Assembly: GCF_001855565.1 (NCBI RefSeq)
Contig: NZ_MKCR01000027.1
Coordinates: 186,001-250,000 of the forward strand
DNA from: Chromobacterium amazonense
GTDB taxonomy: Bacteria; Pseudomonadota; Gammaproteobacteria; Burkholderiales; Chromobacteriaceae
Direction: 5' to 3'
Length of the DNA: 64,000 nt
Shown: positions 26,507 to 34,384 of the stretch, piece after piece
Numbering within the stretch: position 1 is the stretch's first letter
How the letters are laid out: every line of letters starts with the position of its first letter
Program-made: the position numbers and the translations under genes
Notes under the pieces: generated by a model
Databases searched by the model: none
What the model saw: only the letters and a program-made list of their open reading frames with translations
Told to the model about the DNA's origin: nothing

Positions 26507-26579
26507 GCGCAGCTCCTTGTTTTAGATGAGAGAAATAAGACACCGGGTGGAGGGGGCGGCTGGCCGTCCTCCCCAGGTG

Positions 26580-27296
26580 TTACTGCATGGACGGCGGCGC
26601 GGGCGGGATGTGAACGTCCGCAGTGGGCGCATTTGCGGCGGGGGCGGGCGAGGCATCGGCCATGTTTTGCGTTGCGGATATGGCTGGAGTGCTGGTCGGA
26701 GCCATTTGCGCATTGGGCGCGGCGGGCATCTCCAGCGCTGTCGGCTGCGGGGCAGGGGCTGGAGGAACCGCAGGCGCAGCGGAATTTGGCACCGCATCCT
26801 TGATCTGCAATTTCATCACCACCTCCTGCAACTGCGCGGACAGTGGGCCGAAATACTGCTGGAAGCATTGTTCCACTTCCTGCCGCGCTAGGTTGGACAG
26901 ATGCTCGGCGATCTGGCTGAGCGCCAGCTGGCTCCCCGGCTGCAGGGCGTTCATTGCTGGCTGTAGCGACGATGGGCGCAGCTCGGCCAGGCTTTGCGTG
27001 CCTTCCAGTAGCTTGAGGATGGCCTGCTCTTCCGCCTCCTGCACTTGCAGCGCCTGGCTGGAGCTGGCCTGGATAGAGGACAACAGATCGCGCATATTGG
27101 CGTTGGCGTGATGATGGCCATTCGAGATGGCATGCTGGGTCTGTTGCCGGGCTTGCTGGATGGGTGCTTGGGCTGAGGGATTTTGCGTCTTCTGCTGAAA
27201 CGCCATCAGCGTTTGCGCCTCTTGCGGCAGCAAAGAACGGCCCAGGTATTGTTCCGCTACCTGGCGCAAAGCGGGGTTGAGCGGCGCGTCAGCCAT
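26580..27296 (-). CDS. Hypothetical protein of the R-body locus with Pro/Ala-rich tail
   Basis: This 238-residue protein has no family I recognise. It starts MADAPLNPALRQVAEQYLGR, has helical Gln/Leu-rich segments to about residue 160 (including AEHLSNLARQEVEQCFQQYF), and then a Pro/Ala/Met-rich tail of some 65 residues (PAVPPAPAPQP...). It lacks signal peptide and membrane spans. It overlaps the preceding 66-residue gene by eight bases and is immediately upstream of the five reb genes. The low-complexity tail resembles that of the Reb-fusion protein at 33557, suggesting a shared structural role in assembly. An earlier ATG at 27305 is possible. Confidence 0.75.
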   Translation of the reverse strand: MADAPLNPALRQVAEQYLGRSLLPQEAQTLMAFQQKTQNPSAQAPIQQARQQTQHAISNGHHHANANMRDLLSSIQASSSQALQVQEAEEQAILKLLEGTQSLAELRPSSLQPAMNALQPGSQLALSQIAEHLSNLARQEVEQCFQQYFGPLSAQLQEVVMKLQIKDAVPNSAAPAVPPAPAPQPTALEMPAAPNAQMAPTSTPAISATQNMADASPAPAANAPTADVHIPPAPPSMQ

Positions 27297-27489
27297 GGCT
27301 GGCATCCTGGGCTTGGCTCACCAGCGGGGCCAAGGCGCTGCGCATGGCCAAGAGCGCGTGCAAGACCGACAGGCAGCGGCTGTCGTCATGGCCAGCGGTG
27401 GCGTTCATCAAATCATTGGCCCAGGCGCCCAGATGGTTGCCCAGCAATTGCGAAACCTGCTCGTGCAGATGGTTCAGTTCGTCTTGCAT
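27289..27489 (-). CDS. Small hypothetical protein of the R-body locus
   Basis: This 66-residue helical protein starts MQDELNHLHEQVSQLLGNHL and ends SQAQDASHG. CGGAGAAACGCC before the ATG is a good ribosome site, and a terminator lies just upstream, so a promoter between that terminator and this start would let the small gene, the 238-residue gene and the reb array form their own transcript. No family is recognised. The heptad-like Leu/His pattern suggests a coiled coil or a partner for the next protein. Confidence 0.7.
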   Translation of the reverse strand: MQDELNHLHEQVSQLLGNHLGAWANDLMNATAGHDDSRCLSVLHALLAMRSALAPLVSQAQDASHG

Positions 27490-27512
27490 GGCGTTTCTCC
27501 GTAAGAAAAGAA

Positions 27513-27550
27513 TGAGAAAACAGCCCGCGCGGCTACGCCGGCGGGCTGTT
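27513..27550 (-). terminator. Intrinsic terminator after the endolysin gene
   Basis: AACAGCCCGC pairs with GCGGGCTGTT across a 12-base loop and on the minus strand is followed by TTCTCATTCTTTT. It splits the R-body locus into an upstream unit ending in the endolysin gene and a downstream reb unit. Confidence 0.8.
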
Positions 27551-27584
27551 GCAAGAACGGGTGAACGCTGCGTTTGTGAAGGCG

Positions 27585-28025
27585 TCAGTTGGCGACCGGA
27601 GTCTGGAACAAGGCTTGCTCGGCAAGGCGCCGCTTTTGCAGGCCCGGCAGCACGTTGCCGCCGGCCTTGTCCCACAACGGGAACTGTCCGGCAGCGCCCT
27701 GATAGTCACCCTGATTCAATAGCTTGAGCAGGGTGGAGCTTTGCAAATTGCCTAGCCCCAGGTTGTAGCTGAAGCTGACCAGGGCCGAGAACTGGTTGGC
27801 GTTGAGCAGCACCGTGACCAAAGCGCTGACTCCTTGTTCAAAGCGGGCCAAATCGCCCTGCAATAGCTGTTCGGCTTGGTCAGCGCTAATGGTAAGCCCA
27901 GCTGCCACATCCGGCCCGGTGTGGCCATAGCCTATGGTCCAAACCCCCACTTGATCCTGGTAGGCGCTCAGCCTTAAGCCTTCAGATTGCTTGATCAAAT
28001 TAATGCCCGCGGTATTGGTTTGCAT
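27585..28025 (-). CDS. T4-type lysozyme (GH24 endolysin)
   Basis: This 146-residue muramidase has Glu15, Asp24 and Thr30 (KQSEGLRLSAYQD and GVWTIGYGHT), exactly the 9- and 6-residue spacing of the catalytic Glu-Asp-Thr of phage T4 lysozyme. A later FSALVSFSYNLG block is also typical. It should cleave the MurNAc-GlcNAc bond of peptidoglycan. It has no classical signal peptide, so it would need a holin-like pore or cell rupture to reach the wall. No other phage genes surround it; it sits between R-body locus genes, 10 bases after the 163-residue gene. Its role may be release of R-bodies. Confidence 0.9.
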   Translation of the reverse strand: MQTNTAGINLIKQSEGLRLSAYQDQVGVWTIGYGHTGPDVAAGLTISADQAEQLLQGDLARFEQGVSALVTVLLNANQFSALVSFSYNLGLGNLQSSTLLKLLNQGDYQGAAGQFPLWDKAGGNVLPGLQKRRLAEQALFQTPVAN

Positions 28026-28035
28026 GCTTATCCTT

Positions 28036-28527
28036 TCAGGACTGGAGTAAATCGGCCTCGGTTGGGGCTTGGGTCAGCCATTGCCGCAGACTTTGGGCCA
28101 AGGCGGGGCCAAGTCCATTCAGAGTCTGCTGCAGCGACTCCATGCGCTCGTCCCATAACTGGCGGCCTTCCTGCTGCGCGGCGTTGAGCGCCAGCAGGGT
28201 GTCGCCGTCGCCGCGGGCCTCTTGCAGCGCCTGATGCAGCTTGTAGCCCTGTCCGCGCCAGGCGGCGGCCCATTGCAGCTGCCACAGCAGGCATTGCCGG
28301 GCGTATTCGGTCCAGGTGTCGTCGCACTGGCGGCCCAGCTCCAGCCAGGACGCCGCGCCGGCGCGCTGTTGCCAGGCCTCCCGCCATTGCTGTAAGGCCT
28401 GTTGCTGCCATTCGCTCAGTTTCTCGCCTCCGTTCAGCCCAGCCAGCAGCCAGGCTTTCCATTGTCCTTCTTCCGGCAGACCGGCGAAAACGAGCCGGCT
28501 CCAGTCATCGGGGGTGTTCGCGCTCAT
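28036..28527 (-). CDS. Hypothetical Trp/Gln-rich helical protein
   Basis: This 163-residue protein is almost entirely helical, with many Trp and Gln residues (EWQQQALQQWREAWQQR, LLWQLQWAAAWRGQG). No signal peptide or membrane span is apparent and I recognise no family. It starts inside the end of the esterase gene (about 23-base overlap) and is followed by the endolysin gene ten bases on, so the three appear coupled. The amphipathic helices would suit a surface-binding or chaperone-like protein. A PHA-granule phasin is an untested alternative prompted by the neighbouring depolymerase-like gene. Confidence 0.7.
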   Translation of the reverse strand: MSANTPDDWSRLVFAGLPEEGQWKAWLLAGLNGGEKLSEWQQQALQQWREAWQQRAGAASWLELGRQCDDTWTEYARQCLLWQLQWAAAWRGQGYKLHQALQEARGDGDTLLALNAAQQEGRQLWDERMESLQQTLNGLGPALAQSLRQWLTQAPTEADLLQS

Positions 28528-29623
28528 GGCGGTCTCCTTTGAGGCGTGGGCTGTTCAAGCGGTCCACCATCGCGCGGATCGCGGACATCTGTGGCGCGTT
28601 CTTGGCGTAGTAGTCCGGATTAGCTGGATCTTTGCTGCTGTAGCCCCAGAAATCCCAGCAGCCTTGCGGGTTGTGCATGGGGTTGCTGCGGATTTGCGGA
28701 TATAGCACCACGATGCGGTTGCTGTCGGCCAGCTCGTTGTAGCCGGTGGAGGTGTAAAAGCGGTTGCCCATGCCCATGCCCATGCCCATGCCTATGCTTT
28801 TGTCGTTGCCGTTGTCTTGCTGGGTACAGCCATGGAACACCACGTGCGCGCGGCAGCTTTCCTTGCGGCAGGCGGCTGGGATATAGATATGGCCGATATC
28901 GGACAGCCCGGTATAGCCCTTCTTGGAGAACTCCGTCTGATCGAAGTCTCGCAACTCGCCGGACAGCTTGGCGACGGGCGGTTTCAATTGTCCGTACAGC
29001 TGGCGCAGGATGTCCTGCGACTGGAAAAAGCCGCAGTTGTTGAGATTGGGCGCGGCATTGGCCGGACAGGCCAAATCATCCTCATTGGCGGTGAGCAGCG
29101 CGTGGCCGGCGTTGACGTTGTCCACGTAGCGGATCTGGGCGTCCGGCACCCCGGCGTTTTGATAGAAGGCGCGGGTCTGCGCCACCACCTTGGACAGCAC
29201 AATGCTGTCCGACGCGCCGGTGAAGATGTACAGCCGCTGGCGCTGGATATTGGCCACCGGGTCGATCAGGCCTTGGCCGGCGAACTTCTGCGCCGCCTGC
29301 CAGGCCGCCGCGCCGGAGGGGACCGGACCAAGCGGGCGCATGCATAGGGTGGTGGCGGTGGTCAGGAAACGCTCCGCACCATTCAGGCTGCCCAAACCGG
29401 CGCAATAGAACGGCCCGCCGGCCACGATGCCGGCGCCGGACACCGCGGCCGAGTTGGCCACGCTGAACTGCGCCGCCATGAAGGCGCCGGACGACAAGCC
29501 GGACACGGTGTTCTGTTTGGCGTCGGTTCCCAGGGCCGGCAGCGGCGCGGCGGCATGGGCCAGGCTGCCTGCGGCCAGCCACAGCGCGGCCAGCAAAGCG
29601 GATTTGAGGAAGGTGAGGCGCAT
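28505..29623 (-). CDS. Secreted PHB-depolymerase-like esterase
   Basis: This 372-residue alpha/beta hydrolase has a signal peptide (cleavage near LAHA, residue 24) and the GLSSG nucleophile motif (Ser44). Later come VVFHGCTQQDN (oxyanion region) and NPQGCWDFWGYS, matching the extracellular short-chain PHB depolymerase and feruloyl-esterase-like group. A tandem Gly-Met repeat (GMGMGMGMG, about 28770-28798) may be slippage-prone. It would act in the periplasm or outside the cell. Its presence among R-body genes is unexpected; it may attack polymer or lipid esters after cell lysis. The start has GGAGAACCACC upstream. Confidence 0.85.
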   Translation of the reverse strand: MRLTFLKSALLAALWLAAGSLAHAAAPLPALGTDAKQNTVSGLSSGAFMAAQFSVANSAAVSGAGIVAGGPFYCAGLGSLNGAERFLTTATTLCMRPLGPVPSGAAAWQAAQKFAGQGLIDPVANIQRQRLYIFTGASDSIVLSKVVAQTRAFYQNAGVPDAQIRYVDNVNAGHALLTANEDDLACPANAAPNLNNCGFFQSQDILRQLYGQLKPPVAKLSGELRDFDQTEFSKKGYTGLSDIGHIYIPAACRKESCRAHVVFHGCTQQDNGNDKSIGMGMGMGMGNRFYTSTGYNELADSNRIVVLYPQIRSNPMHNPQGCWDFWGYSSKDPANPDYYAKNAPQMSAIRAMVDRLNSPRLKGDRHEREHPR

Positions 29624-29645
29624 GGTGGTTCTCCTTATGTGAGTT

Positions 29646-30038
29646 TCACTGGTTCAGTTTTTGCAGCTCATTGATGCTGGACCAGCCAACAAAGATCAGT
29701 CCCAATTCCGTGGCGCCGAACGAGTAAGGCAGCCCTACCAGAATGCCCATCGCCAGCCCCTTAGCCAGCGCCATGCCGGCATCGTCCATCTGCGTCAGCG
29801 CGGCGCTGGCTGTGGTGAGCAGCAGCAACAGCAGCCCGGCCAGCAGGAAGAAGCGGATCTTGTCCGGCAAGGCCATGGCTTTGGCCATGTCCAGCAGCAT
29901 CACGTCCCATAACTTGTCCGCGGCCGGCGCCACGATGGCGGCCAGCAAATGCACCGGGCTCTTGCCCAGCTCCGGAATGCTGCCGCGCAAGATGCCCGCG
30001 GGCTGGGCGGCGCGGTTGTCCTGATCGGCGTTGTCCAT
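29646..30038 (-). CDS. Small two-helix membrane protein of the R-body locus
   Basis: This 130-residue protein has a hydrophilic N-terminus (MDNADQDNRAAQPAG) and two strong hydrophobic segments, about residues 62-84 (a Leu run) and about 92-116 (LAMGILVGLPYSFG). The tail is short and polar. No family is recognised. Size and topology would permit a holin-like role for the cytoplasmic endolysin encoded two genes downstream, but this is inference. It lies 22 bases before the esterase gene, and a REP palindrome follows upstream at 30156-30190. Confidence 0.7.
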   Translation of the reverse strand: MDNADQDNRAAQPAGILRGSIPELGKSPVHLLAAIVAPAADKLWDVMLLDMAKAMALPDKIRFFLLAGLLLLLLTTASAALTQMDDAGMALAKGLAMGILVGLPYSFGATELGLIFVGWSSINELQKLNQ

Positions 30039-30155
30039 GGCGTAGCGTCTCTATTCATGAAAGGCACGGCGCAAGCGGCGGCCTGGCCGCGCCGTGGGTG
30101 TTGATGGGACGGCGAGAGGGCTTTGTCGTGAACGGTGTCGGAGGGGCGTTGCCCG

Positions 30156-30190
30156 GTAGCGCGGGTTGGCCGCAGGCCATACCCGCGAAT
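30156..30190. repeat. REP palindrome (family A), copy 1
   Basis: GTAGCGCGGGTTGGC-CGCA-GGCCATACCCGCGAAT is an imperfect hairpin nearly identical to the copies at 31682-31717 and 31783-31819 that flank the 3' side of a RAYT gene. This copy lies between two R-body locus genes. Confidence 0.8.
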
Positions 30191-30223
30191 GGATAGGTCG
30201 CGTCTGTAGACAAAAACCAGGTT

Positions 30224-31021
30224 TCAATACTGCATGGAGTCATTGGCAATGGCTGTCATCGCCTGACTGTAGGCATCGAATTGGGCGGAGATGTCCCCGT
30301 CGTAAGGCGTGTCGTAGATCAATATCACCGCCAAGGTGATGGAAATGGAAACCGCGAGCGTGGCGATCATCACAAATTGCAGCGCAGGGCGTGAGAAATG
30401 CATCAACCAGGCCAGCAGGATGATCAAGATCTCCCCTATCAGAGAAATCGCCCAGGCCTCCGGAGGCACGGTCATCTCTTGATGGCAAAGCCTGGCATGG
30501 CGCGCCGCGTACAGCATCTCCAATTGCTGTGAAGCCTGTTGTTGCGCCGCCACCTGTCTGGGTGTAGCCGGCTGGAAGCCGCGCAATGCGGCGCTCACCT
30601 GTGCCAGCTCAGGGGTTCCCACCGGCAGAGTTTGGCCGCTCATTTGTAACGGCGCTTCTTTTACTACGATGGTGTTCAAATAATTCAGCAGCGGCTGTTT
30701 GATACGGGCAGCCAGATTCGTGTCGCCATTTTCCGCTACGCGGTAAAGGGCAACGCTGAGACGTGATTCCTGCTCTACCGCTTCCGTGGCGATATCGAAA
30801 TGGGCAATCGCCCGCATCAGTAAGGCCGCGATGATCAGGCCGTAAAATACCCCAACCACCGCGATGATGATGCCAAGTTCGTCATTTTTGTCATGCTCCA
30901 GCCAGGGGCGCAGCGGCCGCAGCAGCAGTCCGCCGCAAATGGTTATCAGTAGTCCCAGTACGCTCCAGGCGGCTATTTGTTTTGCCGATGAGAGTGCGTT
31001 GAACGCATCTAGTAGCAGCAT
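30224..31021 (-). CDS. DUF4239-type membrane protein, copy 2
   Basis: This 265-residue membrane protein has TM segments at about residues 12-34 and 50-72 (IIIAVVGVFYGLIIAALLMRAIAHF) and two near the C-terminus (SLIGEILIILLAWLMHF and ATLAVSISITLAVILIYDTPY). The large loop between them is helical. This is the DUF4239 (bestrophin-like) pattern. It is a clear paralogue of the protein at 34718-35521, sharing DE[LV]G[IV]IIAVVG and IYDTP. The family function is unknown; channel or regulatory membrane roles have been proposed for bestrophin-like folds. GGAG lies before the ATG. Confidence 0.8.
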   Translation of the reverse strand: MLLLDAFNALSSAKQIAAWSVLGLLITICGGLLLRPLRPWLEHDKNDELGIIIAVVGVFYGLIIAALLMRAIAHFDIATEAVEQESRLSVALYRVAENGDTNLAARIKQPLLNYLNTIVVKEAPLQMSGQTLPVGTPELAQVSAALRGFQPATPRQVAAQQQASQQLEMLYAARHARLCHQEMTVPPEAWAISLIGEILIILLAWLMHFSRPALQFVMIATLAVSISITLAVILIYDTPYDGDISAQFDAYSQAMTAIANDSMQY

Positions 31022-31166
31022 GAATGGTCTCCATGGATTGATTGGTATGAGATGTACGGTCAGTGCGATGAGGATGTGATTGGGGTGCGCAAGCACCGGC
31101 GAGTAGATTGGTTTGACGAATCCATGCCTTAGGCATGCGAAAGTAGGCTTTTGTATAGACCTGCTG

Positions 31167-31685
31167 ATGGCCCGCTTTCGGCGAGAGCGCCTGGCCGGCG
31201 GCTGCTATTTCTTCACCGTGGTGACCGAGCGCCGGCAGCGCATCCTGCTGGAGCCCGATGTACGCGCTGCCTTGCGCGAGGCCATCCTGGCGGTGCGGCG
31301 CGAGCGGCCATTCGCCATCGATGGCTGGGTGTTATTGCCGGACCATTTGCACGCGATATGGACCCTGCCGGAAGGCGATGCCGATTACGCCATGCGTTGG
31401 CGCGAGATTAAGCGGCGAGTCACCCGCGCGGTGGGGCAACGGTATTTTCGGGCCGAATGGCAGAGCGCCCGCCGCGCCGCCAAAGGATGCGGCACCTTGT
31501 GGCAACACAGGTATTGGGAGCACCGCATCCGCGACGAAGCCGATTTCGCCGCGCATTTGGATTACGCGCATTTCAACCCGGTCAAGCACGGCCTCGCCGC
31601 GAGCGCGGCGGCATGGCCGTATTCGACGTTTCACCGTTACGTCCAGGCAGGACGATATCCCGCCGATTGGGGCGGCAAACCGTAG
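31167..31685 (+). mobile_element. REP-associated tyrosine transposase (RAYT)
   Basis: This 172-residue Y1/HUH-type transposase has the HLH metal-binding motif in LLPDHLHAIW and the catalytic Tyr region with YAHFNPVKHGL. An N-terminal FRRERLAGGCYFFTVVT block is typical of RAYTs, which act on REP hairpins. Its TAG stop lies inside a REP palindrome, and an inverted REP follows 65 bases on. It is on the plus strand, opposite to all R-body genes, between a DUF4239 gene and an AT-rich gene. RAYTs are usually single-copy and domesticated. Confidence 0.9.
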
Positions 31686-31717
31686 CGCGGGTTGGCCAAA
31701 GGCCATACCCGCGGAAT
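31682..31717. repeat. REP palindrome (family A), copy 2
   Basis: GTAGCGCGGGTTGGCC-AAA-GGCCATACCCGCGGAAT includes the stop codon of the RAYT gene. With the inverted copy at 31783 it forms a BIME-like pair 65 bases apart. Confidence 0.85.
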
Positions 31718-31782
31718 GCGGCGGAGAAGTGGTGCGTGGCGTTGTGGAAGGGGCAAAGGCGATGAAGGGCGGTGATCGTGTG

Positions 31783-31819
31783 AATCGCGGGTATGGCCCA
31801 TTGGGCCAACCCGCGCTAC
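31783..31819. repeat. REP palindrome (family A), copy 3, inverted
   Basis: AATCGCGGGTATGGCCCATTGGGCCAACCCGCGCTAC is the reverse complement of the consensus of copies 1 and 2. It ends 25 bases before the stop of the AT-rich minus-strand gene. Confidence 0.85.
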
Positions 31820-31843
31820 GGCATTGTTTCTATAAGTGGGCTT

Positions 31844-33244
31844 TTAATAAAAATCGATTGTCCATTGTGTTTCAAACCAATTGAAATCATTGGTGAGGCG
31901 TTGGAATTTTATTTTGTCTCTCATTAGGCATTCTGTCATGTGTGATATGGATTTGTTTTTGTTACTTTCGCTTTCGAGTCTTAGTTTTCTGGCTATTCGT
32001 ACTGCACCGTTAACTGTTCCATCAGAAAGGAAAGTGTTTTTTTCTGGATTTTTGATTTCATTTACTAGGTGATTAATAAGCTTTTCTGTTAGTTTTGACA
32101 TGTAATTTTCAATATTTGTAATCTTATCTATCTCGTAAATGGCTACTTTATTGTCTTCTCCGTATAGGCGTGCCAATGCATTCGTGCGGTCAGTGGAGTT
32201 GTCAGAAAATGGTTTTGTTTTTTTTATTGAATGGCCAAGATATTGTGCTAGCTTATGCCCGCTCCCAATTAAGTAGTAAGAGAGAGAAGTGTCCTCGTTT
32301 GAGGAGATAAATATTGGATTGAATGATACATTTCCAATTTTTTTTACATTTATTAGAACTGCTTGTTGGTTTATAAGCATCTTATTCTTTTCGGATAATT
32401 TCACTGATTCTTTATTTAGAGACCCCTTTTCTAAAGTTTTACTTTGTAAATCAACTATTGAATATTTTTTATCAATTTCTATTTCGGATGCTGCGTTAAA
32501 TCCTATAGTTGTTATTCCCTCTTTTTTTATTATTTCCTCAAGCTCACTTATTTGTTCTTTTTTTATTTTATTAATGTTTGTTACATTGTCATCCACTAGC
32601 CATGCTGTTTCAATTCCTACTTTTTTTATTATTTCTAGCGCGGCTAATCGACATGCCCCAAACCCAGTTAGCTGAATTCCAGAGTGATTTGCTCCTCCTA
32701 TTCGAAATCCAATTATTGTTATGTCTTTGAATCTGCTGAGTATTTTTTTGTACTTAACGTACTCGGAGTCATGAACGATTATCCAAAGCTTACGGCCGGT
32801 TAAACTTGGGTCGTACCAAATGGTTGATGCAGTTGTTACATGGTCTTGATTGGGGTCATGTTTTTTAACTAATTCGCCATCAAGTAGTTTTTCAGCAATC
32901 CAAATGGCGCGATTGCTGGAAACTACCAATATGGGTGATTTGTCATCTTCTATTTTTAGTATTTTTTCAAATTGATATTGTATTCTTTTTTTCTCGCCTG
33001 TTATGGACTCGAGTTCTGTGACTCTGTTTTTTATTAACTCGTCAATTGTGAGTGCCTCGTTTCCGTCTGTTATATTACTTTTATGTATAGGGCTATATTT
33101 ATCAGTTATTAAATTTGATGCTGGATTGTAAGTGCTATTTATGTTTATTGGGATACTGGTTTTTGGCCAAAGTTCTATATTTAAATTGTCATCATATGAC
33201 GTGATGTTGTTTGCCTCATTGTTTGTTTTTTTCTCTTCCAACAT
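31844..33244 (-). CDS. AT-rich orphan gene, hypothetical (possible GT-A-like fold)
   Basis: This 466-residue protein is very different in base use from its neighbours: sampled stretches are near 30% GC while the flanks are above 60%, and it is rich in Lys, Ile and Asn. No family is certain. A central part reads SGIQLTGFGACRLAALEIIKKVG then TAWLVDDNV, reminiscent of a glycosyltransferase GT-A DxD region; this is only an impression. It ends beside REP and RAYT sequences and is followed upstream by an AT-rich intergenic region. It looks like a recent horizontal insertion in the R-body locus. Confidence 0.75.
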   Translation of the reverse strand: MLEEKKTNNEANNITSYDDNLNIELWPKTSIPININSTYNPASNLITDKYSPIHKSNITDGNEALTIDELIKNRVTELESITGEKKRIQYQFEKILKIEDDKSPILVVSSNRAIWIAEKLLDGELVKKHDPNQDHVTTASTIWYDPSLTGRKLWIIVHDSEYVKYKKILSRFKDITIIGFRIGGANHSGIQLTGFGACRLAALEIIKKVGIETAWLVDDNVTNINKIKKEQISELEEIIKKEGITTIGFNAASEIEIDKKYSIVDLQSKTLEKGSLNKESVKLSEKNKMLINQQAVLINVKKIGNVSFNPIFISSNEDTSLSYYLIGSGHKLAQYLGHSIKKTKPFSDNSTDRTNALARLYGEDNKVAIYEIDKITNIENYMSKLTEKLINHLVNEIKNPEKNTFLSDGTVNGAVRIARKLRLESESNKNKSISHMTECLMRDKIKFQRLTNDFNWFETQWTIDFY

Positions 33245-33556
33245 GATAGTCCTTTCGTTTTGTTGTGGGTGGCTACTTGAGGTGTCTATTGAAAGTCTTA
33301 TTTTTCGCCTGAGTTTTAATTCTTAATTCAGAGGAGGTCCATGTGCTTAGGTTAAGTTGTGGGGTGGTTTTGCATTTTGTATTGGTGCATCCTATTGCAT
33401 GCAAATCTTGAATTTTTACTAATTAGTAGGTTTCAAGGTGCACTTCTGTTGTAAAGCAGTTTGGCCAAGAAATATTAAGTGATCCTTGAATGATTTTTTG
33501 GCGTGTAAACTGTTTTGCACAGATGGGTCTTTGTGTAATTCAAAGTGTTGAATATG
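33245..33556. other. AT-rich intergenic region upstream of the orphan gene
   Basis: About 310 bases of low-GC sequence, presumably acquired together with the AT-rich gene and containing its promoter. GGACTATC before the orphan start may act as ribosome site. No gene, repeat or RNA can be supported here. Base composition returns to high GC inside the stop region of the Reb-fusion gene (about 33600). Confidence 0.4.
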
Positions 33557-34357
33557 CTATGTGCTCTTGGAGGTAACTAATTTCTGATATTTTTCTAAAC
33601 TCTGATCTATCTTGTCCAAGGCAAAATGCGCCGCCTCGCCTTCCATTGCCCCTGCCGCCGCCGCCACCGCGGCGGCGGTGCCGACCAATAGATCGGTGAT
33701 CAAAATCCCTAGCGCGTCCTCGATGCCGCCTTTGACGTCCTCGGCGGCGAATTTCTCGGTCATGTTTTTCAGCAGCACGCTCTTGCTGGCCAGGGCCAAT
33801 TTGCTGGCGCCGTCGAAGTAATTGGCGCCGGCCTGGGCCACCAGGCCGCCGGCCTGGGTGATCATCATGTTGGGCGCGACGGCGATTTGGTTGCCGGCGT
33901 AGGCGGCGGTTTCGCTATTGGAAAGCTGCACCGCCTGCACGATCTGGCTGTTCAGCGCGTCGCTGCCGCCGCCGCCGGTCGGCGCGGTGCTGAGTTTTTC
34001 CGTGAGGCCGCGCAGCGGGCTGGCGGAGGGCGGCGGGGCGGCGGGCTGGGGCGGCGCGGCCGGGGCGGCGGCGGGCGCAGGCTGGCTGTTGGCAGCCGAT
34101 GCCGACGCCGAGGGGGAGGGCGGCGCGTTGTCCGTTGGCGTTGGCGTTGGCGTTGGGGGCGAGGCGGCTGGCGCGCTATTGGGCGCGGGGGCGGCGCTCT
34201 CTGCGGCAGGGGGGGCGGCGGGATTGGTGGCTGCGGCAGGCGCGTTTGCGTCCGCCGGTGGCACGGCGTCGCCGCTGGGGCTGGGCGCGGCTTGCGCCGC
34301 CGATGAGGGGGCGGCTCCGCCGCCCAGCTTGTTCTTGATAAAGTCTGTCAGGCCCAT
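33557..34357 (-). CDS. Reb-like domain protein with long Pro/Ala-rich N-terminal region
   Basis: This 266-residue protein has a short N-terminal helix (MGLTDFIKNKLGGG) and about 110 residues of Pro/Ala/Ser linker, including a PTPTPTPTDN repeat coded by tandem GTTGGC units. A Reb-like segment follows at about 135-195 (LNSQIVQAVQLSNSETAAYAGNQIAVAPNMMI...), then an Ala/Gly-rich hydrophobic helix (LLVGTAAAVAAAAGAMEG) and a charged tail. The QIVQAVQLSN part aligns with QITDAVTQSN of the Reb proteins. It may cap or anchor the R-body. GGGAGGATGGAAGC precedes the ATG. The long linker makes it unlike described Reb subunits. Confidence 0.75.
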   Translation of the reverse strand: MGLTDFIKNKLGGGAAPSSAAQAAPSPSGDAVPPADANAPAAATNPAAPPAAESAAPAPNSAPAASPPTPTPTPTDNAPPSPSASASAANSQPAPAAAPAAPPQPAAPPPSASPLRGLTEKLSTAPTGGGGSDALNSQIVQAVQLSNSETAAYAGNQIAVAPNMMITQAGGLVAQAGANYFDGASKLALASKSVLLKNMTEKFAAEDVKGGIEDALGILITDLLVGTAAAVAAAAGAMEGEAAHFALDKIDQSLEKYQKLVTSKST

Positions 34358-34384
34358 GCTTCCATCCTCCCTGGCTTAATGGCG

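Noticed and set aside
27585-28025. Prophage remnant suggested by the endolysin gene
   Set aside because: No capsid, tail, portal, terminase, integrase or phage repressor genes are nearby; all neighbours belong to the R-body locus.
28036-28527. Phasin or PhaE-type protein next to the PHB-depolymerase-like gene
   Set aside because: It is helical and Gln-rich, but no phasin motif is recognisable and no PHA synthase genes are nearby.
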